Assembly (NCBI GenBank): GCA_964495555.1
Contig: CAZBWA010000037.1
Span: forward strand, 1-16,793
Direction: 5' to 3'
Source: VGCC01 sp964495555
GTDB taxonomy: Bacteria > Actinomycetota > Actinomycetes > S36-B12
DNA: 16,793 bases
The notes beneath the pieces are model-generated. The model worked only from the letters and a program-made list of their open reading frames with translations. It did no database searches and was not told where the DNA came from. Of this stretch, positions 7,108 to 15,620 are shown in pieces; the first letter of the stretch is position 1, and every line of letters begins with the position of its first letter. The position numbers and the translations under genes were made by a program.

Positions 7108-8984
7108 AGCCGCACCAACACCAGGGCGAGTGCGACGAGGAGGGCCCCACCGACCATCGACAGTGCATACGAGCGAGCAAAGCCGGTCTGGGTGCGGCGC
7201 AAGCGTCCGGAGATCGCGCCCACCGACCCGGCGAGGCCATTGACGAACCCATCGACGCCCCGGGAGTCGAAGACGGTGAGTGCCTTGGACAGGGCGAAAC
7301 TGGGCTGGACCACCAGAGCGTCGTTCACCGCATCGCCGTAGAGGTCCTTGCGCGCCGCACGCGTCAACCAGGAACCACGGGGCGCCTCGATCGGGACAGG
7401 GCGCCGCGCGTACATGACCCACCCGATGGCCGCGCCGATGATCACCACCACGAGTGTCACGACGATGTAGACCCATGTGGGAAGCGGTGTCGGTTCGGAT
7501 GCGAACCCGGTGACGGGCTCCAGCCAACTCTCGATGTTCCCCCAGAAGAGCAAGGCCATGCCGAGGAAGGTCGATCCGATGGCCAGGATGATCAGCGGGA
7601 TGGTCATCACCTTCGGCGACTCATGGGGGTGGACACCCTCCTCCCAGCGAGCCTTCCCGAAGAACGTCATGGCCACCATGCGGGTCATGTAGAAGCCGGT
7701 GACACCGGCAGCCAGGATGGTGGCGACACCGATGAGCGCGTTGCGTTCGAACGCCGCGTGGATGATCTCGTCCTTGGACCAGAAGCCCGCGAACGGCGGG
7801 ATACCGATGATCGCTAGGTACCCGGCCATGAAGGTGACGAACGTGATCACCATCAGGCCCTTCAGCGCGCCGTAGCGACGCATGTTGACGTCATCGTTCA
7901 TCCCGTGCATGACGGAGCCGGCGCCGAGGAACAGTCCCGCCTTGAACACACCATGGGTGAGCAGGTGGAAGATCGCGAAGATGTAGCCGATGGGGCCGAG
8001 ACCCGCAGCGAACACCATGTAGCCGATCTGGCTCATCGTCGAGCCCGCCAGAGATTTCTTGATGTCGTCCTTGGCCGACCCGATGATCGCTCCCATATAG
8101 ATGGTGATGAGCCCCACCACCACGACGGCGGTGGCGGCCCAGACGGCCGCATCGAAGATCGCATTGCTGCGCACGATGAGGTACACACCCGCCGTCACCA
8201 TCGTCGCCGCGTGGATCAGGGCGGATACGGGCGTGGGGCCCTCCATCGCGTCGAGCAGCCAGGCCTGGAGCGGGAACTGAGCGGACTTACCCGCCGCCGC
8301 CAGGAGGAGGAGCAGGCCGATCGCGGTGAGCGTCCCCTCGCTGGCCTGGCCCACCTCACCGAATACCTCGTCGAAGGTGACCGAGCCGAAGGTGATGAAC
8401 ATGAGCATGATCGCCAGAGACAGGCCGACGTCACCGACACGGTTGATGATGAAGGCCTTCTTGGCCGCCGCTGCCGCGGACGGCTTGTACTGCCAGAAGC
8501 CGATGAGCAGGTAGCTGGCCAGACCGACGCCCTCCCAGCCCACGTACAGCAGGAGGTAGTTGTTGGCGAGGACCAGAAGGAGCATCGCCGCAACGAAGAG
8601 GTTCAGGTAGCCGAAGAACTTGCGGCGATCCGGGTCGTGCGCCATGTAGCCCAGGGAGTAGACGTGGATCAGAGCGCCCACGACCGTGATGAGGAGCACG
8701 AAGACCATCGAGAGCTGGTCGAGTTGGAGAGCGAAGTCCACCTGGAAGGAACCGACCGTGATCCAGGAGTACACGGTCTGTGTGATCGACCGGTCCTCCG
8801 CGGGACGCTCCATCAGCGCCAGCAGCATGAGGACGCCCAGGACCGCGGAGACCGAGACGGTGAGGACGCCGAGGTACGGGCCCCAGGAGTTCGTCCGGCG
8901 ACCACCGAAGAGCAGGATCGCCGCACCCGCGAGTGGGAGCGCGATCAGCACCCACAGCAGGGAGAAGACTCCAGACTCGATCAC
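7104..8984 (-). CDS. nuoL: NADH-quinone oxidoreductase subunit L
   Basis: The 626-residue product is the distal antiporter-like subunit of complex I, with about sixteen helices and the long C-terminal segment that in known structures forms a lateral amphipathic helix along NuoM and NuoN. Visible pumping residues are Glu151 in YVGWEGVGLASY, Lys233 in AAAGKSAQFPLQAWL, His344 and Lys348 in LTHGVFKAG, and Lys404 in FWSKDEI. The GTG start at 8984 is supported by GAAGGA five bases upstream. Uniquely among the nuo genes here, it is not overlapped by its upstream neighbour: 15 bp separate it from the nuoK stop. The last residues, ALSMVGGALLVALALVLVRL, form a hydrophobic anchor as expected. Confidence 0.97.
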   Translation of the reverse strand: MIESGVFSLLWVLIALPLAGAAILLFGGRRTNSWGPYLGVLTVSVSAVLGVLMLLALMERPAEDRSITQTVYSWITVGSFQVDFALQLDQLSMVFVLLITVVGALIHVYSLGYMAHDPDRRKFFGYLNLFVAAMLLLVLANNYLLLYVGWEGVGLASYLLIGFWQYKPSAAAAAKKAFIINRVGDVGLSLAIMLMFITFGSVTFDEVFGEVGQASEGTLTAIGLLLLLAAAGKSAQFPLQAWLLDAMEGPTPVSALIHAATMVTAGVYLIVRSNAIFDAAVWAATAVVVVGLITIYMGAIIGSAKDDIKKSLAGSTMSQIGYMVFAAGLGPIGYIFAIFHLLTHGVFKAGLFLGAGSVMHGMNDDVNMRRYGALKGLMVITFVTFMAGYLAIIGIPPFAGFWSKDEIIHAAFERNALIGVATILAAGVTGFYMTRMVAMTFFGKARWEEGVHPHESPKVMTIPLIILAIGSTFLGMALLFWGNIESWLEPVTGFASEPTPLPTWVYIVVTLVVVIIGAAIGWVMYARRPVPIEAPRGSWLTRAARKDLYGDAVNDALVVQPSFALSKALTVFDSRGVDGFVNGLAGSVGAISGRLRRTQTGFARSYALSMVGGALLVALALVLVRL

Positions 8985-8989
8985 GGTGT

Positions 8990-8995
8990 TCCTTC
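8990..8995 (-). promoter_or_regulatory. Shine-Dalgarno site of nuoL in the nuoK-nuoL gap
   Basis: GAAGGA on the - strand lies five bases before the GTG of nuoL and fills most of the only gap inside the nuo genes (8985-8999). It supports the GTG start and suggests nuoL can be initiated independently of termination on nuoK. Confidence 0.7.
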
Positions 8996-8999
8996 GGCT

Positions 9000-9299
9000 C
9001 TAGTACTTCAACAGGTTCGGTTCGTCCACGGATGCGGACTTACGGGTTCGGAAGATCGTCACGATGATCGCCAGACCGACCACGACCTCGGCTGCGGCCA
9101 CCACCATGACGAAGAAGGCGACGACCTGCCCATCGAGGTTCCCATTCATCCGTGCGAATGCGACGAATGCGAGGTTCGCGGCGTTGAGCATGAGCTCCAC
9201 CGACATGAACACGATGATCGCGTTGCGCCGCACGAGAACGCCGATGGCGCCCAGGCTGAATAGGACAGCCGCGAGGATCACATAATTGGCGGGGTTCAC
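9000..9299 (-). CDS. nuoK: NADH-quinone oxidoreductase subunit K
   Basis: This 99-residue protein with three membrane helices is the standard size for NuoK, which with NuoJ, NuoA and part of NuoH makes the fourth proton path near the quinone module. The two buried glutamates essential in E. coli are present: Glu35 in FMSVELMLNAANL and Glu71 in VVAAAEVVVGLA. The GTG start overlaps the nuoJ stop (GTGA, 9296-9299) and is preceded by AAGGGGG at 9307-9313, seven bases away. It ends with TAG 15 bp before nuoL. Confidence 0.97.
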   Translation of the reverse strand: MNPANYVILAAVLFSLGAIGVLVRRNAIIVFMSVELMLNAANLAFVAFARMNGNLDGQVVAFFVMVVAAAEVVVGLAIIVTIFRTRKSASVDEPNLLKY

Positions 9300-10081
9300 T
9301 GATCGGCCCCCTTCGTGATCTCGCGGATCTCCTCCACATCGGCCGGATCGACATCGCGGACGTCGTCGCGGGCACGCAGCGGCGCCGGCACCGATTCCAG
9401 GCTGGTGCTGCCGTCGGGCAGGAGCGCGGGCGTGTCCACCGCGTTGTGCCGGGCGTAGACGCCGGGGCTGGGCCGGTTGCCGGGGTGATCCGGTCCCCGG
9501 AAGCGATCCTCGGACAGTTCGCGCTGGCTCTTGCGCGCGGTCCAGCGCTCCCGGTGCGCGAGGACCATGGCGCCCACGGCTGCGGTGATGAGCAGGGCGG
9601 CGGTGGCCTGGAAGGCGATGACGTAGTCGTCGAACATCAGCTGAGCCAGCCCCTGGACATTGCCGCCCGCAGCTTCGTTGGCCGCTGCGATCCCGGCATC
9701 ACCCGCACCCGTCAGCGCGGAGCCGATCCCCACCGCGAGCAGCAGTCCGAGACCGATGCCCAGCAGGAGTGCGGCGAGGCGCTGTCCTTTGATGGTCTCC
9801 ACGAGGGAGTCGGAGGAATCGACGCCCACGACCATGAGGACGAAGAGGAAGAGCATCATGACCGCGCCGGTGTAGACGATCACCTGCACCATGCCCAGGA
9901 ACGGTGCGGAGTTCGCAACATAGAGGACCGCGAGGTTAATCATGGTCAAGGCGATGAACAGGGCACTGTGCACCGCCTTGCGGGACACGATCATGCCGAG
10001 CGCACCCAGGACTGCCAGACCGCCACATACCCAGAAGACGATGGTCTCCCCGAGATTGAAGTCTGAGACCGCTTCCGTCAC
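9296..10081 (-). CDS. nuoJ: NADH-quinone oxidoreductase subunit J, with long hydrophilic C-terminal tail
   Basis: The 261-residue product is the ND6-like membrane subunit. Five helices are visible at about 13-32, 37-56, 62-86, 102-121 and 155-175. The third contains the conserved run VQVIVYTGAVMMLFLFVLM, which has the pi-bulge that moves during turnover in known complex I structures. The remaining ~85 residues (176-261) are hydrophilic, charged and proline-rich, far longer than the E. coli tail (total 184 residues there); a similar long tail is, from memory, common in actinobacteria. The GTG start overlaps the nuoI stop (GTGA, 10078-10081) and has AAGGAG seven bases upstream, partly within a small hairpin. 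It overlaps nuoK at its 3' end. Confidence 0.95.
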   Translation of the reverse strand: MTEAVSDFNLGETIVFWVCGGLAVLGALGMIVSRKAVHSALFIALTMINLAVLYVANSAPFLGMVQVIVYTGAVMMLFLFVLMVVGVDSSDSLVETIKGQRLAALLLGIGLGLLLAVGIGSALTGAGDAGIAAANEAAGGNVQGLAQLMFDDYVIAFQATAALLITAAVGAMVLAHRERWTARKSQRELSEDRFRGPDHPGNRPSPGVYARHNAVDTPALLPDGSTSLESVPAPLRARDDVRDVDPADVEEIREITKGADQ

Positions 10082-10644
10082 GAAGGTTCTCCTTCGCTCT
10101 CGGGCCTCTCGACCGTGAACTGCTCGGGCACCGCGCCCGTGATCCTGTTGGAGTAGTAGTCCTGTTCCGTCGTCCCCGGGACCATCGGGTGCGGCGGCGG
10201 GGCCATACCGGGCAGGAGCGGCGCCAGCAGATCCTGCTTCTCGTAGATCAGGTCCGCACGGTTGTCATCAGCCAACTCGAATTCGTTGGTCATCGTCAGC
10301 GCGCGGGTCGGGCAGGCCTCGATGCAGAGTCCGCAGAAGATGCAGCGCAGGTAGTTGATCTGGTAGACGCGGCCGTAGCGCTCACCAGGTGAGTAGCGCT
10401 CGGTATCGGAGTTGTCGGCACCCTGGACGTAGATGGCATCGGCCGGGCACGCCCACGCGCACAACTCGCAGCCGACGCACTTCTCCAAGCCATCCGGCCA
10501 GCGGTTGAGTTGATGGCGGCCGTGGAAACGGGGCTTGGGAGGGTACTTGTCCTTCTGCTCGGGGTACTGCTCGGTGACGACCTTCTTGAACATGGTCGAG
10601 AAGGTGACTCCGAAGCCGCGCACGGCCTGGGGCAGCTCAGGCAT
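10078..10644 (-). CDS. nuoI: NADH-quinone oxidoreductase subunit I
   Basis: The 188-residue product is the peripheral-arm subunit carrying clusters N6a and N6b, which pass electrons from NuoG towards NuoB and quinone. Two ferredoxin-type motifs are complete: C56-C59-C62-C66 (KCVGCELCAWACPADA) and C101-C104-C107-C111 (CIFCGLCIEACPTRA). The frame is open upstream to 10812, but that part is antisense-like shadow of nuoH; the ATG at 10644 has an excellent GAAGGAGG six bases in front and gives the expected N-terminus. It overlaps the end of nuoH by 8 bp (10637-10644) and shares GTGA with nuoJ. The C-terminal ~60 residues after the second motif are a polar extension beyond the [4Fe-4S] core, with YYSNRITG as in other actinobacterial NuoI. 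Confidence 0.97.
   Translation of the reverse strand: MPELPQAVRGFGVTFSTMFKKVVTEQYPEQKDKYPPKPRFHGRHQLNRWPDGLEKCVGCELCAWACPADAIYVQGADNSDTERYSPGERYGRVYQINYLRCIFCGLCIEACPTRALTMTNEFELADDNRADLIYEKQDLLAPLLPGMAPPPHPMVPGTTEQDYYSNRITGAVPEQFTVERPESEGEPS
10082..10095 (-). promoter_or_regulatory. Small hairpin overlapping the nuoJ ribosome binding site
   Basis: The - strand reads GAAGGAGAACCTTC immediately before the nuoJ GTG. GAAGG and CCTTC form a perfect five-base stem with a four-base loop, pairing part of the AAGGAG Shine-Dalgarno (10089-10094). Ribosomes finishing nuoI would melt it, so it could enforce coupling. Five base pairs could also arise by chance. Confidence 0.35.
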
Positions 10645-11947
10645 CCTCGGCCTCCTTCTGGGTGGCCGTCTCCTGGGCGATGAGCACCGTGCTCCGGCGA
10701 GGGGTGTACTCGAAGGTTTGGCCCGGCATCGGTGGCACCGGATGTCCGGTGGTCGCGAGGTCGAGTTGACGCTCGGCGCGCGCCGCACGATCCGCCGCTC
10801 GCTGCTCGGCACGGCGATCCGAACGTGTCTGCAGGACCCAGGCGCCCACGAGCAGGACCACGATCACCGCGGCACCGGCAATGAGCAGTTCGGTGTTGGT
10901 GAGGGCGACCTGATCGCGCAGTACACGCGCAGCCGCGACGATGATCGTCCAGATCAGCGCCACGGGGATGAGGACCTTCCAGCCGAACTTCATGAACTGG
11001 TCGTAGCGGAGACGTGGCAGCGTCCCGCGCAACCAGATGAAGACGAAGATGAAGAGCTGCACCTTGAGCAGCCACCACAGCATCGGCCACCAGCCGGTGT
11101 TGGCGCTCTCCCACAGGGAGATGGGCCAGGGCGCCAGGTAGCCGCCCAGGAACAACGTGGTCGCGAGGGCCGAGACGGTGACCATGTTGATGTACTCGGC
11201 GAGGAAGAACAGCGCGAACTTGAGCGACGAGTACTCGGTGTGGAAGCCGCCGACGAGCTCACCCTCGGCCTCGGGCAGGTCGAAGGGGGCACGGTTGGTC
11301 TCCCCCACCATCGCGGTCACATAGATCAGGAAGCTCGGGAGCAGGATGACGGCGAACCAGATCGGCTCCTGCGCGATGACGATCTGCGACGTGGACATCG
11401 ACCCCGCGTACAGGAAGACCGCCACGAAGGACAGGCCCATGGCGATTTCGTAGGAGATGACCTGCGCGGTGGACCGCAGACCGCCGAGCAGTGGGTACGT
11501 CGAACCCGAGGACCAGCCGGCCAGCACGAGGCCGTAGACACCGATCGAGGCGATGGCCAGGACGTAGAGGACCGAGACGGGGAAGTCGGTGAGCTGCAGG
11601 GGGGTCTCGACGCCGAAGATCGAGACCGTCGGGCCGAAGGGGATCACCGCGAAGGCGAGGAATGCGGCAGTCGCCGAGATCACCGGTGCGATCCAGTAGA
11701 CGGCGCGATGCGCGGCCTTGGGGAGGATCTCCTCCTTCAGGGCCAACTTGACGCCATCCATCAAGGACTGCAGGAGGCCTTGCGGTCCGACACGGTTGGG
11801 CCCGATGCGGTTCTGCATGCGCGAGACCACGCGCCGCTCCCACCAGATCGTGAACAGTGTGAGCAGCACGAGCATCACGAAGATGCCCAGCACCTTCACG
11901 ATGACCAGCCACCAGGGGTCCGTGCCGAAGAGTCCGAACTGGCTCAC
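10637..11947 (-). CDS. nuoH: NADH-quinone oxidoreductase subunit H
   Basis: The 436-residue product is the ND1-like membrane subunit that joins the arms of complex I and forms part of the quinone chamber. Hallmarks are WERRVVSRMQNRIGPNRVGP (36-55), GWSSGSTYPLLGGLRS (144-159), and the acidic loop ETNRAPFDLPEAEGELVGGF (216-235) followed by HTEYSSLKFALFFLAEY (236-252). Eight core helices are expected. After a final helix near 355-373 there is a hydrophilic tail of about 60 residues rich in Arg and Ala (RAEQRAADRAARAERQ), absent from the 325-residue E. coli protein. The GTG start overlaps the nuoG stop (GTGA, 11944-11947) and has GGGAGGT (11953-11959) five bases upstream. It overlaps nuoI by 8 bp. 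Confidence 0.96.
   Translation of the reverse strand: MSQFGLFGTDPWWLVIVKVLGIFVMLVLLTLFTIWWERRVVSRMQNRIGPNRVGPQGLLQSLMDGVKLALKEEILPKAAHRAVYWIAPVISATAAFLAFAVIPFGPTVSIFGVETPLQLTDFPVSVLYVLAIASIGVYGLVLAGWSSGSTYPLLGGLRSTAQVISYEIAMGLSFVAVFLYAGSMSTSQIVIAQEPIWFAVILLPSFLIYVTAMVGETNRAPFDLPEAEGELVGGFHTEYSSLKFALFFLAEYINMVTVSALATTLFLGGYLAPWPISLWESANTGWWPMLWWLLKVQLFIFVFIWLRGTLPRLRYDQFMKFGWKVLIPVALIWTIIVAAARVLRDQVALTNTELLIAGAAVIVVLLVGAWVLQTRSDRRAEQRAADRAARAERQLDLATTGHPVPPMPGQTFEYTPRRSTVLIAQETATQKEAEDA
10651..10658 (-). promoter_or_regulatory. Shine-Dalgarno site of nuoI
   Basis: GAAGGAGG on the - strand lies six bases before the ATG at 10644, within the last codons of nuoH. It decides the start against a longer frame open to 10812 and is the strongest ribosome site I see in the operon. 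Confidence 0.8.
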
Positions 11948-14310
11948 AGCGCACCTCCCGGGGTGACGCGCACGGTGTCACCGGGAAGCGCACCCAGATC
12001 GCGGTAGATGTGGCAGCCGGGCGAGTTCATCGGAACCCACACCACCGAATCGGCGACGTCGGCGATCTCCACGGGCAGCGCGATCATCCCGGCCGGGCCG
12101 TGGATCGTGGCCGTCTCGGTCAGGCCGAGTCGGCTCGCGGTGGCCGCCGACACCTGGGCGACCGTCGGGCGCGCCGTGGCGGCCAGGTGCGGTTCGCCCT
12201 CCTGGAGGACACCGGAGTCGAGCAATTGTCGCCAACTCGCGAGCACCACTCCGTCCGCCCGGGCGCCGGGGGACTCCTGCGGTCCGCTCATGCGTGCACC
12301 CTGCCAGGGGCCGAGGGCACCGAGCTCCGCGCGCAGCGCGGGCACGTCACCGGGTCCGACGGGGCGATCCATCGCATCGGCAACCATGCCGAGCACTTGC
12401 GCGTCGGGCATGGTGAGCGCATCGCGCAGGACGCGGGTGAACGGACGCGGGCGTCCCTCCCAATCGAGGAACGTTCCCGCCTTCTCGGTCACGACGGCGA
12501 CAGGGAGAACGACGGAGGCGATCTCCGTGACCGCCGAATGGTGGTTCTCCAGGGAGACGACGAACCCGACGCGCTCGAGTGCGGCGCGCATGTCACCGGG
12601 GTAGTCCGCGAGTTCCACGCCACCGACGACCGCAGCGTCGATCGCCCCACTCTCCAGGAGGGTGCGCAGGCCTGCACCGGATGCACCGGCGGACGGCAGC
12701 GACTCGACTCCCCAGAGTGCCGACACCTGAGCGCGGGCCTGCTCGTCGGTCAGCGGGCGACCGCCGGGCAGCAGCCCGGCGAGCGCACCCGCATCCAGAG
12801 CGCCCCGCTCACCTGCACGCCGCGGCACCCACGCGAGTGCAGCTCCGGTGCGATCGGCGAGTGCTGTGACCGCGGTCAGCGCACCGGCGCTGATCGCCGC
12901 ACGCTCACCGACCATGATCACCGCTCCCGGCTGGGACAGGGCATCGATGACGTCCGCGGGAAGTGCGCCGAGCACCGCGGCCTCGTCGCCCGGGGCACAC
13001 CACAGCACCTCGGCGGCGACCTTCTCGCTGCCCTTCGAACGCACGGCCCCCACGGACACCACGCGCGTTCCCGAGCGGGCCGCCTTGCGTAGACGCAGGA
13101 ACACGATCGGGGACTCGTCCTCTGGCTCGAAGGACACGAGCACCACGATCGGCGCGCTCTCGAGGTCGTCGTAGGACACGGACACCGGTGTGCCGGCGAT
13201 CCGGGCGGCAAGGAATGCGCGCTCCTCATCCGAGTGGGCCCGCGCGCGGAAGTCGATGTTGTCGGTGCCCAGGGCGACGCGAGCGAAGCGTGCGTACGCG
13301 TAGGCGTCCTCGACGGTGGAACGTCCGCCGACGAGAACCGCGTGACGGGAGGCCTGGGCGAGACCGCGCGCGGCGACGTCGATCGCCTCGGGCCAGGAGG
13401 CCACGCGCAGTTCACCGTTCTCCCGGATCAAGGGGTAGTCGATGCGGCCCTCGGTCTGGTAAACGAATGCGAAGCGACCCTTGTCGCAGTTCCACTCCTC
13501 ATTGACCGCCGGGTCATCCCAGGCGAGTCGGCGCGTGACGACCTCGCGACGGTAGTCGGTGCGCAGCGAGCACCCGGATGCGCAGTGCTCGCACGTGGTG
13601 GGGACGGACACCAGGTCGAAGGGGCGCGAGCGGAATCGGTAGGCGGCCGAGGTCAGCGCACCCACGGGGCAGATCTGCACCGTATTGCCGGAGAAGTAGG
13701 AGTCGAAGGGCTGATCCTCAGCGGTGCCCACCTGCTGCTGCGCACCGCGCTCGAGGAGCTCGAGCATCGGATCACCCGCGATCTGCTCGGCGAAGCGGGT
13801 GCACCGCGCGCAGGAGACGCAGCGCTCGCGGTCCAGGAGGATCTGAGCGCTCACATTGATCGGCTTGGGGAACGTGCGCTTCTCCTCGGTGAACCGCGAC
13901 TCGGGGCGGCCGACGCTCATCGCCTGGTTCTGCAGCGGGCACTCCCCGCCCTTGTCGCACACCGGGCAGTCGAGCGGATGGTTGAGGAGTAGGAACTCCA
14001 TCACGCCCTCCTGGGCGAGACGTGCCATCTCCGAGGACTGCTGCGTGCGGATGACCATGCCGTCGGACACCGTCTGCGCACACGCCGGCTGGGGCTTGGG
14101 CATCCCCTCGACCTCGATCAGGCAGGCGCGGCACGCCGCGACGGGATCCAGCAGCGGGTGATCGCAGAAGCGCGGGATCTCGATTCCCAGCAACTCCGCG
14201 GCGCGGATCACGAGGGTCCCCTTCGGGACCGCGACGGCGACGCCATCGATGATCACGGTCACGGTGTCCGTCGGGACGGCGACCTCGGAGTTGTTGGCGG
14301 TGACGGTCAT
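11944..14310 (-). CDS. nuoG: NADH-quinone oxidoreductase subunit G
   Basis: The 788-residue product is the large iron-sulphur subunit of the NADH module. The [2Fe-2S] N1b ligands are C49, C60, C63 and C77. The His-ligated N5 motif is H111, C115, C118 and C124, in HPLDCPVCDKGGEC. The N4 ligands are C164, C167, C170 and C214. A fourth set, C240-C243-C247-C275, matches the N7 cluster found in E. coli and Thermus but absent from mitochondria. The rest (about 280-788) is a molybdopterin-oxidoreductase-like fold, degenerate in family members and used structurally; it ends with a beta-barrel-like domain containing PGCHIYRDLGALPGDTVRV. The ATG at 14310 overlaps the nuoF stop as ATGA and has no clear ribosome site, pointing to translational coupling. 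The neighbours and the four cluster motifs exclude a formate dehydrogenase or nitrate reductase. Confidence 0.97.
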   Translation of the reverse strand: MTVTANNSEVAVPTDTVTVIIDGVAVAVPKGTLVIRAAELLGIEIPRFCDHPLLDPVAACRACLIEVEGMPKPQPACAQTVSDGMVIRTQQSSEMARLAQEGVMEFLLLNHPLDCPVCDKGGECPLQNQAMSVGRPESRFTEEKRTFPKPINVSAQILLDRERCVSCARCTRFAEQIAGDPMLELLERGAQQQVGTAEDQPFDSYFSGNTVQICPVGALTSAAYRFRSRPFDLVSVPTTCEHCASGCSLRTDYRREVVTRRLAWDDPAVNEEWNCDKGRFAFVYQTEGRIDYPLIRENGELRVASWPEAIDVAARGLAQASRHAVLVGGRSTVEDAYAYARFARVALGTDNIDFRARAHSDEERAFLAARIAGTPVSVSYDDLESAPIVVLVSFEPEDESPIVFLRLRKAARSGTRVVSVGAVRSKGSEKVAAEVLWCAPGDEAAVLGALPADVIDALSQPGAVIMVGERAAISAGALTAVTALADRTGAALAWVPRRAGERGALDAGALAGLLPGGRPLTDEQARAQVSALWGVESLPSAGASGAGLRTLLESGAIDAAVVGGVELADYPGDMRAALERVGFVVSLENHHSAVTEIASVVLPVAVVTEKAGTFLDWEGRPRPFTRVLRDALTMPDAQVLGMVADAMDRPVGPGDVPALRAELGALGPWQGARMSGPQESPGARADGVVLASWRQLLDSGVLQEGEPHLAATARPTVAQVSAATASRLGLTETATIHGPAGMIALPVEIADVADSVVWVPMNSPGCHIYRDLGALPGDTVRVTPGGAL

Positions 14311-15620
14311 CGGGCGACCGCCGGGGCGAAGACGTAGGAGGCCACCGGGTCGAAGCTCTCATCGACCGGCGTGTGGGTGGCATCGGTGAATTCCTGACGG
14401 AAGTACTTCAGCGCTGCCGGGTAGGGCGTTGCCGCGGCATCACCCAGCGCGCAGAACGAGCGACCGGCGATCTGCCCGCACAGCGTGACCAGGGTGTCCA
14501 TCTCGGCATCGGAACCGTGACCGTGCTCGAACTTCTCGAGCACGCCGGTGATCCAGTAGGTGCCTTCGCGGCACGGGGTGCACTTGCCGCACGACTCGTG
14601 CTTGTAGAACTCCAGCCACCGGGTGACGGCCTTCACGACGCTCACCGAGGAGTCGAAGATCATGGGTGTCCCGGTGCCGAGCATGGTTCCCGCCTCGGCC
14701 ATGGCCTCATAGGTCAGCGGCAGGTCGAGATGCTCCGAGGTCAGCATGGGCACCGAGGATCCACCGGGGAGCCAGAACTTCACCTGTCCCCCGCCACGCA
14801 CGCCCCCGGCGTAGTCGAGGAGTTCGCGCATGGTGATGCCGAGCGGGGCCTCGAAGAGTCCGGGGTTGTTCACGTGACCGGACACCGCCCAGACCTTGAA
14901 CCCCGGGGACTTCTCGGTGCCGAACTGACGGAACCAGTCCACCCCCCGATCGACGATGAAGGGGATGTTCGCGATCGTCTCGACGTTGTTGATCACCGTG
15001 GGCGACGCATAAAGCCCGGCGACGGCAGGGAACGGCGGCTTGAGGCGCGGCTGACCGCGATAGCCCTCGAGCGAGTCCAGCAGGGCCGTCTCCTCACCGC
15101 AGATGTAAGCGCCCGCACCGGAGTGGACGACGACGTCGAGGTCGAAGCCACTGCCGAGGATGTTCGTACCGATGAGCCCTGCGGCCTTGGCCTGCTCGAC
15201 GGCGAGCGCGACCTTGCGGATGGCGTTGGGCACCTCGCCGCGAATGTAGATGAAGGCATGGTTGGCGCGGATCGCGTAGCTGGCGATGATCACGCCTTCG
15301 ACGAGCACATGCGGATTGGCCATCATGATCGGGATGTCTTTGCACGCACCTGGCTCGGACTCGTCCGCGTTGACGACGAGGTAGTGCGGCTTGCCGTCGT
15401 TCTGCGGGACGAAGGACCACTTCAGCCCGGTCGGGAAGCCCGCGCCACCGCGGCCGCGCAGGCCCGCGTCCTTGACCTGACCGATGATCGCGTCGGGATC
15501 CTGCTTCAGGGCGGATGCAAGAGCGCGATAGCCACCGAAACGCTGGTACCCGGCGAGGGTGTAGAGATCGGGGGCATCCCAGTGTTCGGTGATGACGGGT
15601 GTCAGTCCAGAGGTGATCAT
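14307..15620 (-). CDS. nuoF: NADH-quinone oxidoreductase subunit F (NADH- and FMN-binding)
   Basis: The 437-residue product is the electron-entry subunit, which oxidises NADH and passes electrons through FMN to cluster N3. The glycine-rich NADH/FMN region is GLRGRGGAGFPTGLKW (53-68). A second flavin-site stretch is GAGAYICGEETALLDSLEG (168-186). The N3 [4Fe-4S] ligands are C344, C347 and C350 in ESCGKCTPCREG, plus C390 in SFCALGDAAATP. Length fits free-standing NuoF (445 in E. coli), without the extra N- or C-terminal ferredoxin domains of bifurcating hydrogenase homologues. The ATG at 15620 overlaps the nuoE stop (ATGA) and has GAAGG four bases upstream. It overlaps nuoG by 4 bp. Confidence 0.97.
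   Translation of the reverse strand: MITSGLTPVITEHWDAPDLYTLAGYQRFGGYRALASALKQDPDAIIGQVKDAGLRGRGGAGFPTGLKWSFVPQNDGKPHYLVVNADESEPGACKDIPIMMANPHVLVEGVIIASYAIRANHAFIYIRGEVPNAIRKVALAVEQAKAAGLIGTNILGSGFDLDVVVHSGAGAYICGEETALLDSLEGYRGQPRLKPPFPAVAGLYASPTVINNVETIANIPFIVDRGVDWFRQFGTEKSPGFKVWAVSGHVNNPGLFEAPLGITMRELLDYAGGVRGGGQVKFWLPGGSSVPMLTSEHLDLPLTYEAMAEAGTMLGTGTPMIFDSSVSVVKAVTRWLEFYKHESCGKCTPCREGTYWITGVLEKFEHGHGSDAEMDTLVTLCGQIAGRSFCALGDAAATPYPAALKYFRQEFTDATHTPVDESFDPVASYVFAPAVAR

Noticed and set aside
7108..7527. N-terminal extension of nuoM by 140 codons
   Set aside because: The added residues are Arg/Gly-rich shadow of nuoL, and the family N-terminus starts at the ATG at 7107 in the ATGA overlap. 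The same reasoning removes extensions of nuoI to 10812 and nuoE to 16327.
4046..8984. NuoL, NuoM and NuoN homologues as an Mrp-type Na+/H+ antiporter or hydrogenase membrane arm
   Set aside because: They sit in exact nuo order with nuoD-K, including NADH-module genes; no Mrp C-G or hydrogenase large-subunit gene is present.
7905..9263. 452-codon + strand frame opposite nuoL and nuoK
   Set aside because: Same antisense artefact of a hydrophobic membrane-protein gene; no ribosome site or recognisable domain.
10535..12007. 490-codon + strand frame opposite nuoH and nuoI
   Set aside because: Antisense shadow: extremely Glu/Asp/Arg/His-rich, which is what the reverse complement of codons for hydrophobic helices gives in high-GC DNA. 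No plausible fold or motif.
11944..14310. NuoG as a molybdenum-dependent formate dehydrogenase
   Set aside because: All four cluster motifs of NuoG are present, the gene lies between nuoF and nuoH, and the molybdopterin-like domain is typical of NuoG rather than a catalytic enzyme.
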